Shown here piece by piece: positions 18,336-27,170 of a stretch of 64,000 bases of DNA (positions are counted from its first letter, which is position 1; each line of letters begins with the position of its first letter). The position numbers and the translations under genes are program-made. Source of the DNA: Flavobacterium sp. (GTDB lineage: Bacteria; Bacteroidota; Bacteroidia; Flavobacteriales; Flavobacteriaceae); NCBI GenBank assembly GCA_012837155.1, contig CP051546.1, positions 653,474 to 717,473 of the forward strand. The letters are read 5' to 3'. The notes beneath the pieces were generated by a model, which had not been told where the DNA came from, made no database searches, and worked only from the letters and a program-made list of their open reading frames with translations.

Positions 18336-18883
18336 TTAAAAAGATTAGAAAATATTACAAAACCTACTATGGCAAACAATAGGAAGGAGGCTATTAAAAC
18401 AATAGTTTTTCTATCTTTAAAATAACGATATGCTAAATAGTTGCTTACCGGAATAAATATGAAATACAAAACTCCTCGAGAATATTCCCCAGATATGACA
18501 AACATCCCTATAAATATTAGAGGTAACGGAAGCGTAAAAAGCAAACTGTTTTTTATAGAATCTTTAGGTTGTGAGTGCTTGAAAATAAGGAACGAAATGA
18601 TAAATGTGATTAAAAGTGTCAAAGACAACATCCATCTATGGTCTCCATAAGTTATAAATCCAAATAAAGAATAAAAAAAGAGCAGTAAAAACGGCAAAGA
18701 ATATTTTATAGATTTTTTCATTTGGAGTGCTTTTATGTCTTACAAAAAAATAAAAAATCATTTTGTTACAATTTATAACAGACCGAAAACAGAAGAACTC
18801 TTGGTAGAATATACTGTGATTGCTCACTAATTATGTAATCAGAAAATGAATAATTATTTTTTTTTGGACGTTAAGAAGATTGT

Positions 18884-21441
18884 TTATTGTGAATTCAAAA
18901 CCAAAGGACTATTTTTCTTTTGAAAACGCAAAGAAGTATTTGCTACATTAAAATAATTACTTTGTTTATCGCTATTGGTGTTTTTAAGGTTTTCATATTC
19001 AAATTTATAAGTCCAAAATTTAAAAAAATGGTTTCAAAGTCTGAATTTATGACTTCATTTTGATAAGTTGATTTTGTTATTCCTGAAAACTGACTATAGC
19101 CTTTAGAATATCCAAAACTAAAATCAGGCCATTTTTTGTTAGACGTTTTTAGCCTTAGTCCAATATTTTGGCTGTTATTTTGGTTTTTACTTGTTTTATT
19201 ATTTAACGTTTGCGAATAATCAAACCAATTCAAATTAACGTTCAATTTTAGATTAAAAAGGTATATTTTTTTACTAAATGATCCATTAACCCTTAAATTA
19301 GTTTCGGGGTTATAATTCAAAACAGGTGTATAGTACTGTTCTATGCCATCTACTTTAATTTCGTTTCTAATAGTTTTTCCTTTTTGGGTAAAATTCAACC
19401 TTCCATCCCAAGTAATTCCTCTATACATATTCATCTTTGAATACTGCAAATTTGCAGTATGATAACTCTCGTTTTCTAATAATGCATTTCCTTTGTAAAC
19501 CAAGTTGTAATATTGTAGAGAATAACGGTTTGCTAATTGATTTACTTCGGGGAAGCTAGTTACTAAATTATAATCTAAATTTAGTGTTTCAGATTTATTA
19601 AACTCATAATTACTATTCCACTGTGGTTGAAAAATTTTTTTTGAAAACGAATTGCTTCCCTCCATTTGATTTGTTTGTAATTGATACCAATGCCAATAAA
19701 GCCCCGTTTTGTTAGTCCATTTTCCGATTCTGAATTTATATTCCAAACCGATATATAAATCATTCAACTGATATCTTGTTTTGTTTCCGAAACCTGATGT
19801 GTCAAAACTCTTTACTTTTCCATCTGTTAATATTTGATTTTCATTTGTTTCAAAATTTGTTGCGTCAAAACTATTTCCAATGTTTGTATATATATGATTG
19901 GAATTGTTTATAATCCAATACAGTTTAAATAATGCAGCAACACTATTATTTTTAATTTTTTTAATTTGTTCGATGCTATAATGAGTATCTATTTCTAACG
20001 GGATTAACCCTGTAAAGAACGGTTTATCTGTAAACCAATGATTCTGTACTAAGCTTTTTTCATACGTTTGATTAACCACAAAAGTTGTCGTGCGATGTGG
20101 ATTGTAGCTTTTGTACCACTCAGTATATTGTTTTACTGAAGTGTTATCCGCATTATTGATTGTTTCAAACAAATTTGTATTTGCATTAGTAATAGAATTT
20201 AAGGTGTTGTTAAGATTGTTGTTGTCAGACTGAAATTGGGAATTATAAAACCATTTTTCATTTTTATTAGGCGAATAATCTAGTTTAATGTTCCCTATTC
20301 CTAGAATCGAATGACTGTTGTCATTGCGATAACTGTTTTCAAAAGTAATTGTACTATTCTGTAAGTAGTTATTTTTGGTAATTAACTGGCTTTCTGTTAG
20401 TGTTTTAGATAAAATAACAAAACCAGTAATTGATAATTTTGGTGAAGTATCACAGCCAAAATTTAATGCCCCAAATTGAGATTTATTATGAACAAAATCG
20501 GTGTTATCATCAGTAAACGTAAATAGGTTTGACAAAGGTATCCTTTCGGATATAAAACTACTATTACCCCCCGAAAATCGCATCAAATCCTCAAAAGTAA
20601 AGGTGCTTCGACCAATGTTATTAGCATCTCCGATAAAACTAAAATTGGTTTTTGGAGTATAATAAAATAAGCCTGAATGAACTAAATTAGATTTATCGAT
20701 GCCAACACCTATACCTGCTTCTAAATCCCCAAAACAAACTCTTTCTTATCTTTCTTTAGTTTTACATTCATTGCCAAGGCTTGGCTACCCGAAACCTCTT
20801 TCATAAAACCCACTTCGTTAAAGTGGTCTATAACTTCGATTTTGTCTATTGCATTAGCAGGAATATTCTCGACAGCTAATTTTGACCCGCCACCAAAAAT
20901 ATTTTACCCTCAACTAGCATTTTGGTTACTTTTTTGCCTTGTACGGTTACAATTCCCTTTTTATTTACCTCAACTCCAGGCAGTTTTTCGAGAATCTCCT
21001 TCATTTTACGTTCGTTGCCGTTCATAAAACTTTTTACATCATACGTTATGGTATCTTTTTTGATTTCAACAGGTTTAAACTCGTGCTTTATAATAATCTC
21101 CTTAAGTTCTACTCCTGTGATTTTAATCTAAAATCGTGCGAAATAATAGTAGAATTAGACTCAACTACCAAAACTTGTTCGATAAAACCGATGTAAGAAA
21201 CAGTAATTTCATATTTTACACCACTTTCTAGCTCTAATTTGTATCTTCCTCGGTTATTTGTAATAGCAAATTTTAGACTGGCTTTTTCTTGTAACGGTTT
21301 GGCTATTACATTCGCAGATTCTAAAGGCTTGTCGTTAATATCCGAAACTATGCCTGTTATAGTGCGGGTTTGTGAGTAGCAATGCAATGAAAATAAAAAT
21401 AAAATGAAAATAAGACTATTTTGATCATTTTTGGCTTTCAA
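18884..21441 (-). CDS. TonB-receptor-like outer-membrane protein with carboxypeptidase-regulatory domain (several frameshifts)
   Basis: One gene of about 850 residues can be followed through four one-base corrections near 21121, 20895, 20731 and 19019. In order: a signal peptide (ILFLFSLHCYSQ), a CarboxypepD_reg-like domain (RTITGIVSDINDKPLESANV), a plug-like part (IDKIEVIDHFNEVGFMKEVS), then a long beta-barrel of alternating aromatic strands (NRYSLQYYNLVYKGNALLEN). There is no clear TonB box. The start is ambiguous: TTG 21441, or an ATG overlapping the GLPGLI stop if another A is missing. It ends the regulated locus 22621-18884. Transport substrate unknown. Confidence 0.78.
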
Positions 21442-22158
21442 AATATTTCATCATAAAATCTTGAAATTCCTCTTCGGATATGTATTTACCAATAGGTAGA
21501 TTTAATTTAATTTTAGGATTTGTAACATTAAAAACTATTTTTGTAGCCAAAAAATGACTTGCTCCTCCACCTAAATCACCCTCAAGCACTAATCCTGGTA
21601 AGCCATCTAGCCCTAGTGGACCAAAAGAGCTAGGAATCTCGGGAGTAAACCAGGCTGTAGCTGTAAAAGCTAAGCCTTTATTTCGCGCTTTATCAAACTC
21701 TGTCCAAACGCAAGTTGCCTTATAGCATTTGTAACCACTGATTATTTTGGTTTCGGTAGTTGTTTCCCACTTGTATTTATCATAGGGAATTTTGATATTG
21801 ACTATTCCCCCAAAATCCTGATTTGTTCAATCTTTATTTTCGCTATTAAATCGGTATAATAAGTTCCGCTTGCAAAGTTTGTAGCGAGTTTATATGAAAA
21901 ATCATTTTCTAAATCCAGCTTTTCCACCATTTTAAAAACACTATTACTTTTGTTAAAATATAACTCACATTCTATTTTATCGAGTGCATTTTCAAAGTCT
22001 TGATCTTCCTGAGATGATGGCTCTTTTGATATTCTGACCAGAGGCGCAATTTTGTATGTAACAAGAGTTAAAGTGTCGTTTTCATCCGCATTCGTTTGAT
22101 AGAATTGGAAGCTACTTGCTATTAAAAAAAGTAAGATAATTACAATTATTTTTTTCAT
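21425..22158 (-). CDS. GLPGLI family protein (one-base frameshift)
   Basis: A signal peptide (MKKIIVIILLFLIASSFQFY) leads into a family body ending with GPLGLDGLPGLVLEGDLGGG, the namesake motif of TIGR01200 (GLPGLI), followed by NPKIKLNLPIGKYISEEEFQ. The frame breaks in an A-run at 21822-21824; one added base gives 244 residues. GLPGLI proteins occur only in Bacteroidota, are exported, and have no known function. The stop overlaps the start of the outer-membrane gene, showing translational coupling. Confidence 0.85.
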
Positions 22159-22312
22159 TTTTGGAGGTTGTTAAGTTGAAATAGAAATCTATTAGTATGA
22201 AAATCAAGGATTTAGAATCAAAAAAAATTGAATTAAACCCTTGATGTCCATAATTTAGTAATGGATACGGTTGCCTAAATTGTTTCTTTTATGTCCACAA
22301 TCTAATCTAAAC

Positions 22313-22621
22313 CTATAGGAGATTTATCAAAGGTATATCTATAGGAGTGTCGTCTATATACGGTACATACACAGGTTGGCACAATCTTATACAAGCAGCT
22401 AGAAAAGTTCCTCTTACCGCATTATATTGACTACTTGTAAAACAAAATCCATACGCGCTGTGTATTCTATTTTCCTGTTGATTTGCATTCTTTGTGGCAA
22501 TTGTTTCACAATCAACAGCAATACTCTTTTTAGAATAGCTACTGTTCTCTAGAACATTACTTGCCATAGAAATTCCACTAAATGCTATTAATCCAATAGC
22601 TGTAAAAACCAATTTTTTCAT
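22313..22621 (-). CDS. Small secreted four-cysteine protein
   Basis: A 102-residue protein with signal peptide MKKLVFTAIGLIAFSGISMA, then a hydrophilic stretch and four cysteines (about residues 38, 60, 77, 81), the last pair in CIRLC. The C-terminus is Pro/Ile-rich (PYIDDTPIDIPLI). I recognise no family. It heads the transcript that continues 155 bases later with the GLPGLI and outer-membrane genes. It is preceded by a good promoter and lies divergent from the XRE regulator. It may be the cargo or signal of the locus; that is inference from gene order. Confidence 0.7.
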   Translation of the reverse strand: MKKLVFTAIGLIAFSGISMASNVLENSSYSKKSIAVDCETIATKNANQQENRIHSAYGFCFTSSQYNAVRGTFLAACIRLCQPVYVPYIDDTPIDIPLINLL

Positions 22622-22663
22622 AATTTAAACTTTTTTAAAATTAACATTAAAATATTTATCTTA

Positions 22664-22694
22664 CAAAGATTTTAAAAACTATTTTTGTTTACAA
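22664..22694 (-). promoter_or_regulatory. Promoter of the secreted protein-GLPGLI-OMP operon
   Basis: A minus-strand TTG at 22692-22694 is followed after 20 bases by AATCTTTG (22664-22671), one base off TAnnTTTG. It lies about 43 bases before the start codon at 22621. Confidence 0.6.
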
Positions 22695-22707
22695 TTCATT
22701 AAGGAAT

Positions 22708-22722
22708 AATCGATATTCGATT
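22708..22722. promoter_or_regulatory. Palindromic operator candidate for the XRE regulator
   Basis: AATCGATATTCGATT is a perfect palindrome with 6-base arms and a 3-base centre. It sits in the 124-base divergent region, 14 bases upstream of the operon's -33 element and 24 bases before the regulator gene. That is where an HTH dimer could repress its own gene and control the operon. No second copy was noticed. Confidence 0.55.
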
Positions 22723-22745
22723 TTAACTATTCGTATCTAAAAACT

Positions 22746-23126
22746 ATGTTTATGTCAATAGGATTCAAAATAAAAAAATTAAGAGAAGAAAAAAATTTAT
22801 CACAACCAAAATTAGCTGCCGAGTTGAAAATTTCGCAAAGTGAATTATCTAAAATTGAAAATGGGCAAACTAAGAAAATTGACTTTTTATTTATGAATAA
22901 GGTATGCTCTTATTTTGAAAAAGATTTTGAGTTTTTTATGGATAACAACTCGCAAATTAATAATATCGAAAAATTAGACGGAAGTGTCAATAACCATGGA
23001 ACAATCAATTTATTCCCTGAAAATATAATTGTCGAAATAAAAAAACTTATTGAGGAAAATAAACTAAAAGATGAATTAATAAGTGCCTTAAGGGAAGAAA
23101 ATAAGATATTTAGAGAAAACCATTAA
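22746..23126 (+). CDS. XRE-family helix-turn-helix transcriptional regulator
   Basis: A 126-residue protein with an N-terminal HTH_3/Cro-C1 domain (GFKIKKLREEKNLSQPKLAA, then ISQSELSKIENGQTKKIDFL). The C-terminal half is charged and heptad-like (IIVEIKKLIEENKLKDELIS), suited to coiled-coil dimerisation. There is no peptidase or sensor domain. ATG 22746 and ATG 22752 are both possible starts; the second begins nearer the HTH. It is transcribed away from the secreted-protein operon across a region with a palindrome, so local regulation is likely. Convergent with leuB. Confidence 0.88.
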   Translation: MFMSIGFKIKKLREEKNLSQPKLAAELKISQSELSKIENGQTKKIDFLFMNKVCSYFEKDFEFFMDNNSQINNIEKLDGSVNNHGTINLFPENIIVEIKKLIEENKLKDELISALREENKIFRENH

Positions 23127-23157
23127 AATACTTTGAAGATTGCACTTTAATGGTTTT
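23116..23157. terminator. Bidirectional terminator between the XRE gene and leuB
   Basis: AAAACCATTAAA (23116-23127) and its exact complement (23146-23157) are followed by T-rich DNA on both strands. The left arm contains the regulator's stop codon. The loop is long (18 bases), so efficiency is uncertain. Confidence 0.6.
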
Positions 23158-23168
23158 TATTTTATATA

Positions 23169-24230
23169 TTATAGATTAGCTACTAACCAATCTCCAACTT
23201 CGCTAGTCTTGTATGCTTTGGCTCCTTTTGCAGCCAAATCTTCGGTAACAATTCCTAATTCGAGTGATTTGTTGACCACCGCTCTAATAGCCGCTGCTTC
23301 TGCATGTAAACCAAAAGCATCTTCAAACATCATTGCAGCCGATAATACTGTTGCCAATGGATTGGCAATATCTAAACCTGTTGCTTGTGGATAAGATCCG
23401 TGGATTGGCTCGTACAATGAAGTGTGTTCTCCAACAGATGCCGATGGCATTAATCCCATTGAACCTGAAATTACCGACGCTTCATCGGTCAAAATATCGC
23501 CAAATAAATTTTCAGTAATTAAAACATCATAAGAGTTTGGCCATTGAACCAAACGCATCGCAACAGCATCAACAAATTCATAGCTAACTTCTACTTCAGG
23601 ATACTCTTTTTCCATGGCTTGTACGGTTTCTCTCCATAAACGGGAAGTTTCCAGTACATTTGCTTTGTCTACACAGCACAATCTTTTGCTACGAGTCATG
23701 GCTAATTCAAATCCTTTTTTTGCTAATCGTTGTACTTCGGCTCTGGTATAAACACAGTTGTCAAAGGCAGTTTCGCCATTGTCTTTTCTTCCTTTTTCTC
23801 CAAAATAAATTCCTCCAGTTAATTCTCTTAAGAAAACTAAATCGGTTCCTTCGATACGTTCTCTTTTTAATGGAGAATTATCTATCAAAGAAGGGAAGGT
23901 AAATGTTGGGCGCACATTGGCAAACAAACCTAATTTTTTGCGCATCAACAACAATCCTTGCTCAGGTCTGACAGGCGCACTTGGATCATTGTCATATTTT
24001 GGATGTCCGATGGCTCCAAATAAAACGGCATCGGCTTTCATACAAATTTCATGTGTTTCATCAGGATATGGAACTCCAACAGCGTCAATGGCACAAGCAC
24101 CTGTTAATGCTGGTGTCCAAGTGATTTCGTGGTTGAATTTTTTTGCAATGGCATCAGAAACTTTTACGGCTTGGCTGATTACTTCAGGACCAATTCCGTC
24201 TCCTGCTAAAAGGGCAATAGTATATTTCAT
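23169..24230 (-). CDS. leuB: 3-isopropylmalate dehydrogenase
   Basis: A 353-residue NAD-dependent beta-decarboxylating dehydrogenase that oxidises 3-isopropylmalate in leucine synthesis. Visible signatures: the N-terminal nucleotide fold (IALLAGDGIGPEVISQAVKV), the substrate loop LLMRKKLGLFANVRP, YFGEKGR near 142, KANVLETSRLWRE, the metal Asp region DVLITENLFGDILTDEASVI, and NAD-binding EPIHGSYPQATGLDIANP. Length is typical. It is the last gene of the minus-strand leu operon. Confidence 0.96.
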   Translation of the reverse strand: MKYTIALLAGDGIGPEVISQAVKVSDAIAKKFNHEITWTPALTGACAIDAVGVPYPDETHEICMKADAVLFGAIGHPKYDNDPSAPVRPEQGLLLMRKKLGLFANVRPTFTFPSLIDNSPLKRERIEGTDLVFLRELTGGIYFGEKGRKDNGETAFDNCVYTRAEVQRLAKKGFELAMTRSKRLCCVDKANVLETSRLWRETVQAMEKEYPEVEVSYEFVDAVAMRLVQWPNSYDVLITENLFGDILTDEASVISGSMGLMPSASVGEHTSLYEPIHGSYPQATGLDIANPLATVLSAAMMFEDAFGLHAEAAAIRAVVNKSLELGIVTEDLAAKGAKAYKTSEVGDWLVANL

Positions 24231-24317
24231 TATAAATTATTTTTATTTAACGATTGAATTATTTAACGATTTAAAGATTGGCGTTTTAATTTTTCCCTCT
24301 TTAAATTATTTTATTTT

Positions 24318-25841
24318 TTAATTAGAAACCACGTTCAGCATTTTTTGAGTTGCTTTGATGGCAGCAACGGTTTGATCGGAATCTAATCCTCTTGTTTTAA
24401 ATTCTTTTTTGCCATTAGTCCAAGTGATTATGGTTTCGCAAAGCGCATCCGAACTGCTTCCAGGAGGAATTCGAACTGCATAATCAATAAGTTTGGGCAG
24501 TATCATTTTTTTGCTTTTATATATTTTTGTCAATGCATTCATAAATGCGTCAAATTGTCCATCGCCTTGAGCATTTTCTTCGATTATTTCACCATCTATT
24601 TTTAAACAAAGTGTTGTTGATGGGCGCATTCCTTTAGAGTGAACCAATACATACGACTCGATTACAATTTTATCTTCATAGGTGTGGCTGTCTAAAACGT
24701 CAGAGATGATATAAGGCAAATCTTCCTTGGTAACGGTTTCTTTTTTATCCCCTAATTCGATGATTCTTTGGGTAACCAATTTTAAATCTTCTTGGTTCAG
24801 CTGTAAGCCCAATTCTTGAAGGTTTTTTTCGATATTGGCTTTTCCAGAGGTTTTTCCTAAGGCATATTTTCGTTTTCGTCCAAAACGTTCCGGAAGCAAA
24901 TCATTAAAATAGAGGTTGTTTTTGTTGTCGCCATCAGCATGAATTCCTGCTGTTTGTGTAAATACATTATCGCCAACAATAGGTTTGTTGGCCGGAATTC
25001 TATAACCTGTAAAAGTTTCGACTAATTTACTCACAGAGTACAAAGAAGATTCTTTTACATTGATTTTTACTTCTGGCAAAAAGTCGTTTATAACCGCAAC
25101 TACGCTTTCTAGCGGAGCATTTCCGGCGCGTTCTCCCATTCCGTTTACAGTAACATGAAGCCCATTTATGTTTGCTTTTATAGCTTCTAGTGCATTGGCA
25201 ACGCTTAAATCATAATCGTTATGTGCGTGAAAATCAAAATGAGTTTCTGGATATTTTGCAGTAATTTTCGAAATAAATTTAAAAGTATCCGAAGGAATTA
25301 GCACTCCTAAAGTATCTGGCAATAATATTCTTTTGATAGGTTGAGTTACTAAAAAATCTAAAAACTGAAATACATATTCTGGAGAATTTCGCATTCCGTT
25401 GCTCCAATCTTCTAGGTAAACATTCGTTTCGATATTGTTTTTTTTGGCTAAAGCTATGATTTGAGCAATTTCGCCAAAGTGCTGTTCTGGTGTTTTCTTT
25501 AATTGATGAGTTAAGTGATTCAAAGAACCTTTGGTCAATAAATTTTGCACTTTGGCACCTGCTTTTTTCATCCATTCGATAGAAAGTCCGCCATCAACAA
25601 AAGTCAAAACTTCGATACGGTCGTTATATCCTTTTTCATTAGCCCAAGACATGATTCCTTTAACGCCTTCGAATTCGCCTTCGCTTACTCGTGCTGATGC
25701 AATTTCGATGCGGTCAATATTTAATTCCTCTAGCAACAATTGTGCAATGGTTAATTTTTCTGCAGCAGAAAATGATACTCCCGAGGTTTGTTCACCATCG
25801 CGAAGCGTCGTATCCATTATTTCAATTTTTCTTTTTTTCAT
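24318..25841 (-). CDS. Alpha-isopropylmalate synthase / citramalate synthase family enzyme
   Basis: A 507-residue HMGL-type aldol-condensing enzyme. The catalytic barrel opens DTTLRDGEQTSGVSFS and includes DTLGVLIPSD and the metal motif HFDFHAHNDYDLSVANAL. The C-terminal third (from about 390) is a LeuA regulatory-type domain ending SSSDALCETIITWTNGKKEF. Placement among leuC, leuD and leuB favours 2-isopropylmalate synthase (acetyl-CoA plus 2-oxoisovalerate). However, VYLEDWSNGMRNSPEYV in the barrel recalls citramalate synthases, so a role toward isoleucine is possible; no symbol is given. Confidence 0.88.
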   Translation of the reverse strand: MKKRKIEIMDTTLRDGEQTSGVSFSAAEKLTIAQLLLEELNIDRIEIASARVSEGEFEGVKGIMSWANEKGYNDRIEVLTFVDGGLSIEWMKKAGAKVQNLLTKGSLNHLTHQLKKTPEQHFGEIAQIIALAKKNNIETNVYLEDWSNGMRNSPEYVFQFLDFLVTQPIKRILLPDTLGVLIPSDTFKFISKITAKYPETHFDFHAHNDYDLSVANALEAIKANINGLHVTVNGMGERAGNAPLESVVAVINDFLPEVKINVKESSLYSVSKLVETFTGYRIPANKPIVGDNVFTQTAGIHADGDNKNNLYFNDLLPERFGRKRKYALGKTSGKANIEKNLQELGLQLNQEDLKLVTQRIIELGDKKETVTKEDLPYIISDVLDSHTYEDKIVIESYVLVHSKGMRPSTTLCLKIDGEIIEENAQGDGQFDAFMNALTKIYKSKKMILPKLIDYAVRIPPGSSSDALCETIITWTNGKKEFKTRGLDSDQTVAAIKATQKMLNVVSN

Positions 25842-25877
25842 ATTAAATTTGATGCTAAAGTAATCCTAGGCGAAAAC

Positions 25878-26030
25878 CTATTTTTTGTTTTTATTTTCCA
25901 AAATTGTTTCAAAATGTTCCACAATAGGGAACGGATCATAATAATGATGAAGCAATTTTTTCCATTCTAAATATTGTTCGGATTGCCTAAAACCAATTGT
26001 ATGGTCTTCCAATCTTCTTCCAGTCAACAA
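25878..26030 (-). CDS. Possible small protein between leuD and the leuA-like gene
   Basis: A 50-codon frame (TTG 26030 to TAG) reads LTGRRLEDHTIGFRQSEQYL and then EWKKLLHHYYDPFPIVEHFE, with amino-acid use like a real protein. It begins 22 bases after the leuD stop, in the same frame, and no ATG is present, so either TTG is the start or the 5' end is damaged. I do not recognise it. A chance frame cannot be excluded. Confidence 0.4.
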   Translation of the reverse strand: MLTGRRLEDHTIGFRQSEQYLEWKKLLHHYYDPFPIVEHFETILENKNKK

Positions 26031-26051
26031 GTAAGATGTATTTAATGTTTT

Positions 26052-26648
26052 TTAGTAAGGCAATTTATTTGCAAACTCAACCACCTCTGATTTCATGTTT
26101 TGCAGATAATCAATATCGTCAAAACCGTTAATCATATTGTTCTTTTTATATCCATTGATGTCAAAAGATTCTTTTTGTCCAGTTGTCAAAAGCGTAATGG
26201 TTTGCGCAGGCAAATTGATTTCTAATTCCGTTTTTGGATCTGCTTCGATAGCCTTGAAAATAGTTTCAGCAAATTCAGGACTCACTTGTACGGGTAAAAC
26301 ACCAATATTCAAGCAGTTTCCTTTAAAAATATCTGCAAAAAAACTTGAAACTACGGCACGAAATCCGTAATCATAAACTGCCCAAGCCGCGTGTTCTCTT
26401 GATGAACCTGAACCAAAGTTTTTTCCTCCTACAAGGATTTTTCCGCTATAAGTTGCATCATTCAAAACGAAATCTGCTTTTGGAGTATTGTCTCCGTTGT
26501 ATCTCCAGTCTCTAAAAAGGTTGTCTCCAAAACCTTCTCGTTTTGTAGCTTTCAAGAAACGAGCTGGGATAATTTGATCGGTATCTACGTTTTCTATCGG
26601 TAGCGGCACTGCACTACTGGTAAGGATATTAAATTTATCGTATGCCAT
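26052..26648 (-). CDS. leuD: 3-isopropylmalate dehydratase small subunit
   Basis: A 198-residue swivel-domain subunit of isopropylmalate isomerase, partner of LeuC. Signatures: PIENVDTDQIIPARFLK, ILVGGKNFGSGSSREHAAWA (substrate loop at about 76-95) and the C-terminal KKNNMINGFDDIDYL. The open frame extends to 26684, but those codons translate the inverted repeat of the adjacent cassette, so ATG 26648 is used. In most relatives leuC and leuD are adjacent; here about 520 bases separate them. Confidence 0.95.
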   Translation of the reverse strand: MAYDKFNILTSSAVPLPIENVDTDQIIPARFLKATKREGFGDNLFRDWRYNGDNTPKADFVLNDATYSGKILVGGKNFGSGSSREHAAWAVYDYGFRAVVSSFFADIFKGNCLNIGVLPVQVSPEFAETIFKAIEADPKTELEINLPAQTITLLTTGQKESFDINGYKKNNMINGFDDIDYLQNMKSEVVEFANKLPY

Positions 26649-26661
26649 TTTATTAAATTTA

Positions 26662-27164
26662 ACCGCAAAGACGCAAAGGCGCAATGCTATATTAATTATT
26701 ATTTAATTGAAAAAGCACAATGCTTTTTCTTTATTGATTTTTTAAAGATTAATAATTATTTACAAATCTTTTGAAACCGTTTTTTATAATAGGGACATTA
26801 AAATTAATTAGAAATCCCATTCTTTTATCTGCTAATTTAAGATATGATATTATTTGTGCTTGATGTACAGGTAATATTGTATCTACAGATTTTAATTCTA
26901 TTATTATTTCTTTTTCAACTAAAATATCAATTTTGTATTCTTTTGACAAATCAAACCTTTAAATTGTAAAGGAATACCAACTTGACTTTCTGCTGAAATA
27001 TTTCTTAAGTGCAATTCTTTCAAAAGACACATTTCATAAACGGATTCCAATAAACCAGGTCCCATAATTTTGTGAACCTCAAGACTAGCTAAAAATATTT
27101 GTTTGGCTAATTCTTCATATTTATCTATATCCATATTTGCTTTGCGCCTTTGCGTCTTTGCGGT
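26662..27164. repeat. 503-bp inverted-repeat cassette carrying a GxxExxY gene
   Basis: Perfect 23-base inverted repeats (26662-26684 and 27142-27164, starting ACCGCAAAGACGCAAAGG) enclose a single minus-strand gene. The cassette lies exactly between leuC (stop at 27171) and leuD (start at 26648), 6 and 13 bases away. No target duplication is evident. The repeats look like mobile termini or paired REP sites. Confidence 0.75.
26749..27134 (-). CDS. GxxExxY protein, PD-(D/E)XK nuclease-like (one-base frameshift)
   Basis: Two frames form one 128-residue protein. The name motif is in IMGPGLLESVYEMCLLKELH, and after restoring one A in the run at 26941-26944 the chain continues CQKEYKIDILVEKEIIIELK. 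This holds the Asp and ExK (ELK) residues of the PD-(D/E)XK nuclease fold, so the active site looks intact. C-terminal QAQIISYLKLADKRMGFLIN is typical of the family. Function is unproven; nuclease activity is inferred from the fold. It is flanked by perfect inverted repeats. Confidence 0.85.
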
Positions 27165-27170
27165 AAAATA

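Larger units (their letters stand above)
16915..18721 (-). pseudogene. Membrane protein with C-terminal TlpA/thioredoxin domain, interrupted by IS1595
   Basis: Removing the IS (17383-18335) and one TTAAAAAG copy leaves 846 bases, exactly 282 codons. The N-terminal part (from 18721) has four or five hydrophobic helices (KKSIKYSLPFLLLFFYSLFG, KTIVLIASFLLFAIVGFVIF). Joined, it reads FSNLFNFLEIKNVAKNINFP and continues into a thioredoxin-like domain with redox motif WSVNCGIC. Two compensating one-base indels (near 17075 and 16967) are needed to reach the end YNIENEIDKLLKE. Intact, it would be a membrane-anchored periplasmic thiol reductase. CxxC here is C-G-I-C. Confidence 0.82.

Noticed and set aside
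26649-26684. N-terminal extension of leuD
   Set aside because: It reads the inverted repeat of the adjacent cassette; MAYDKFNIL at 26648 is the natural start.
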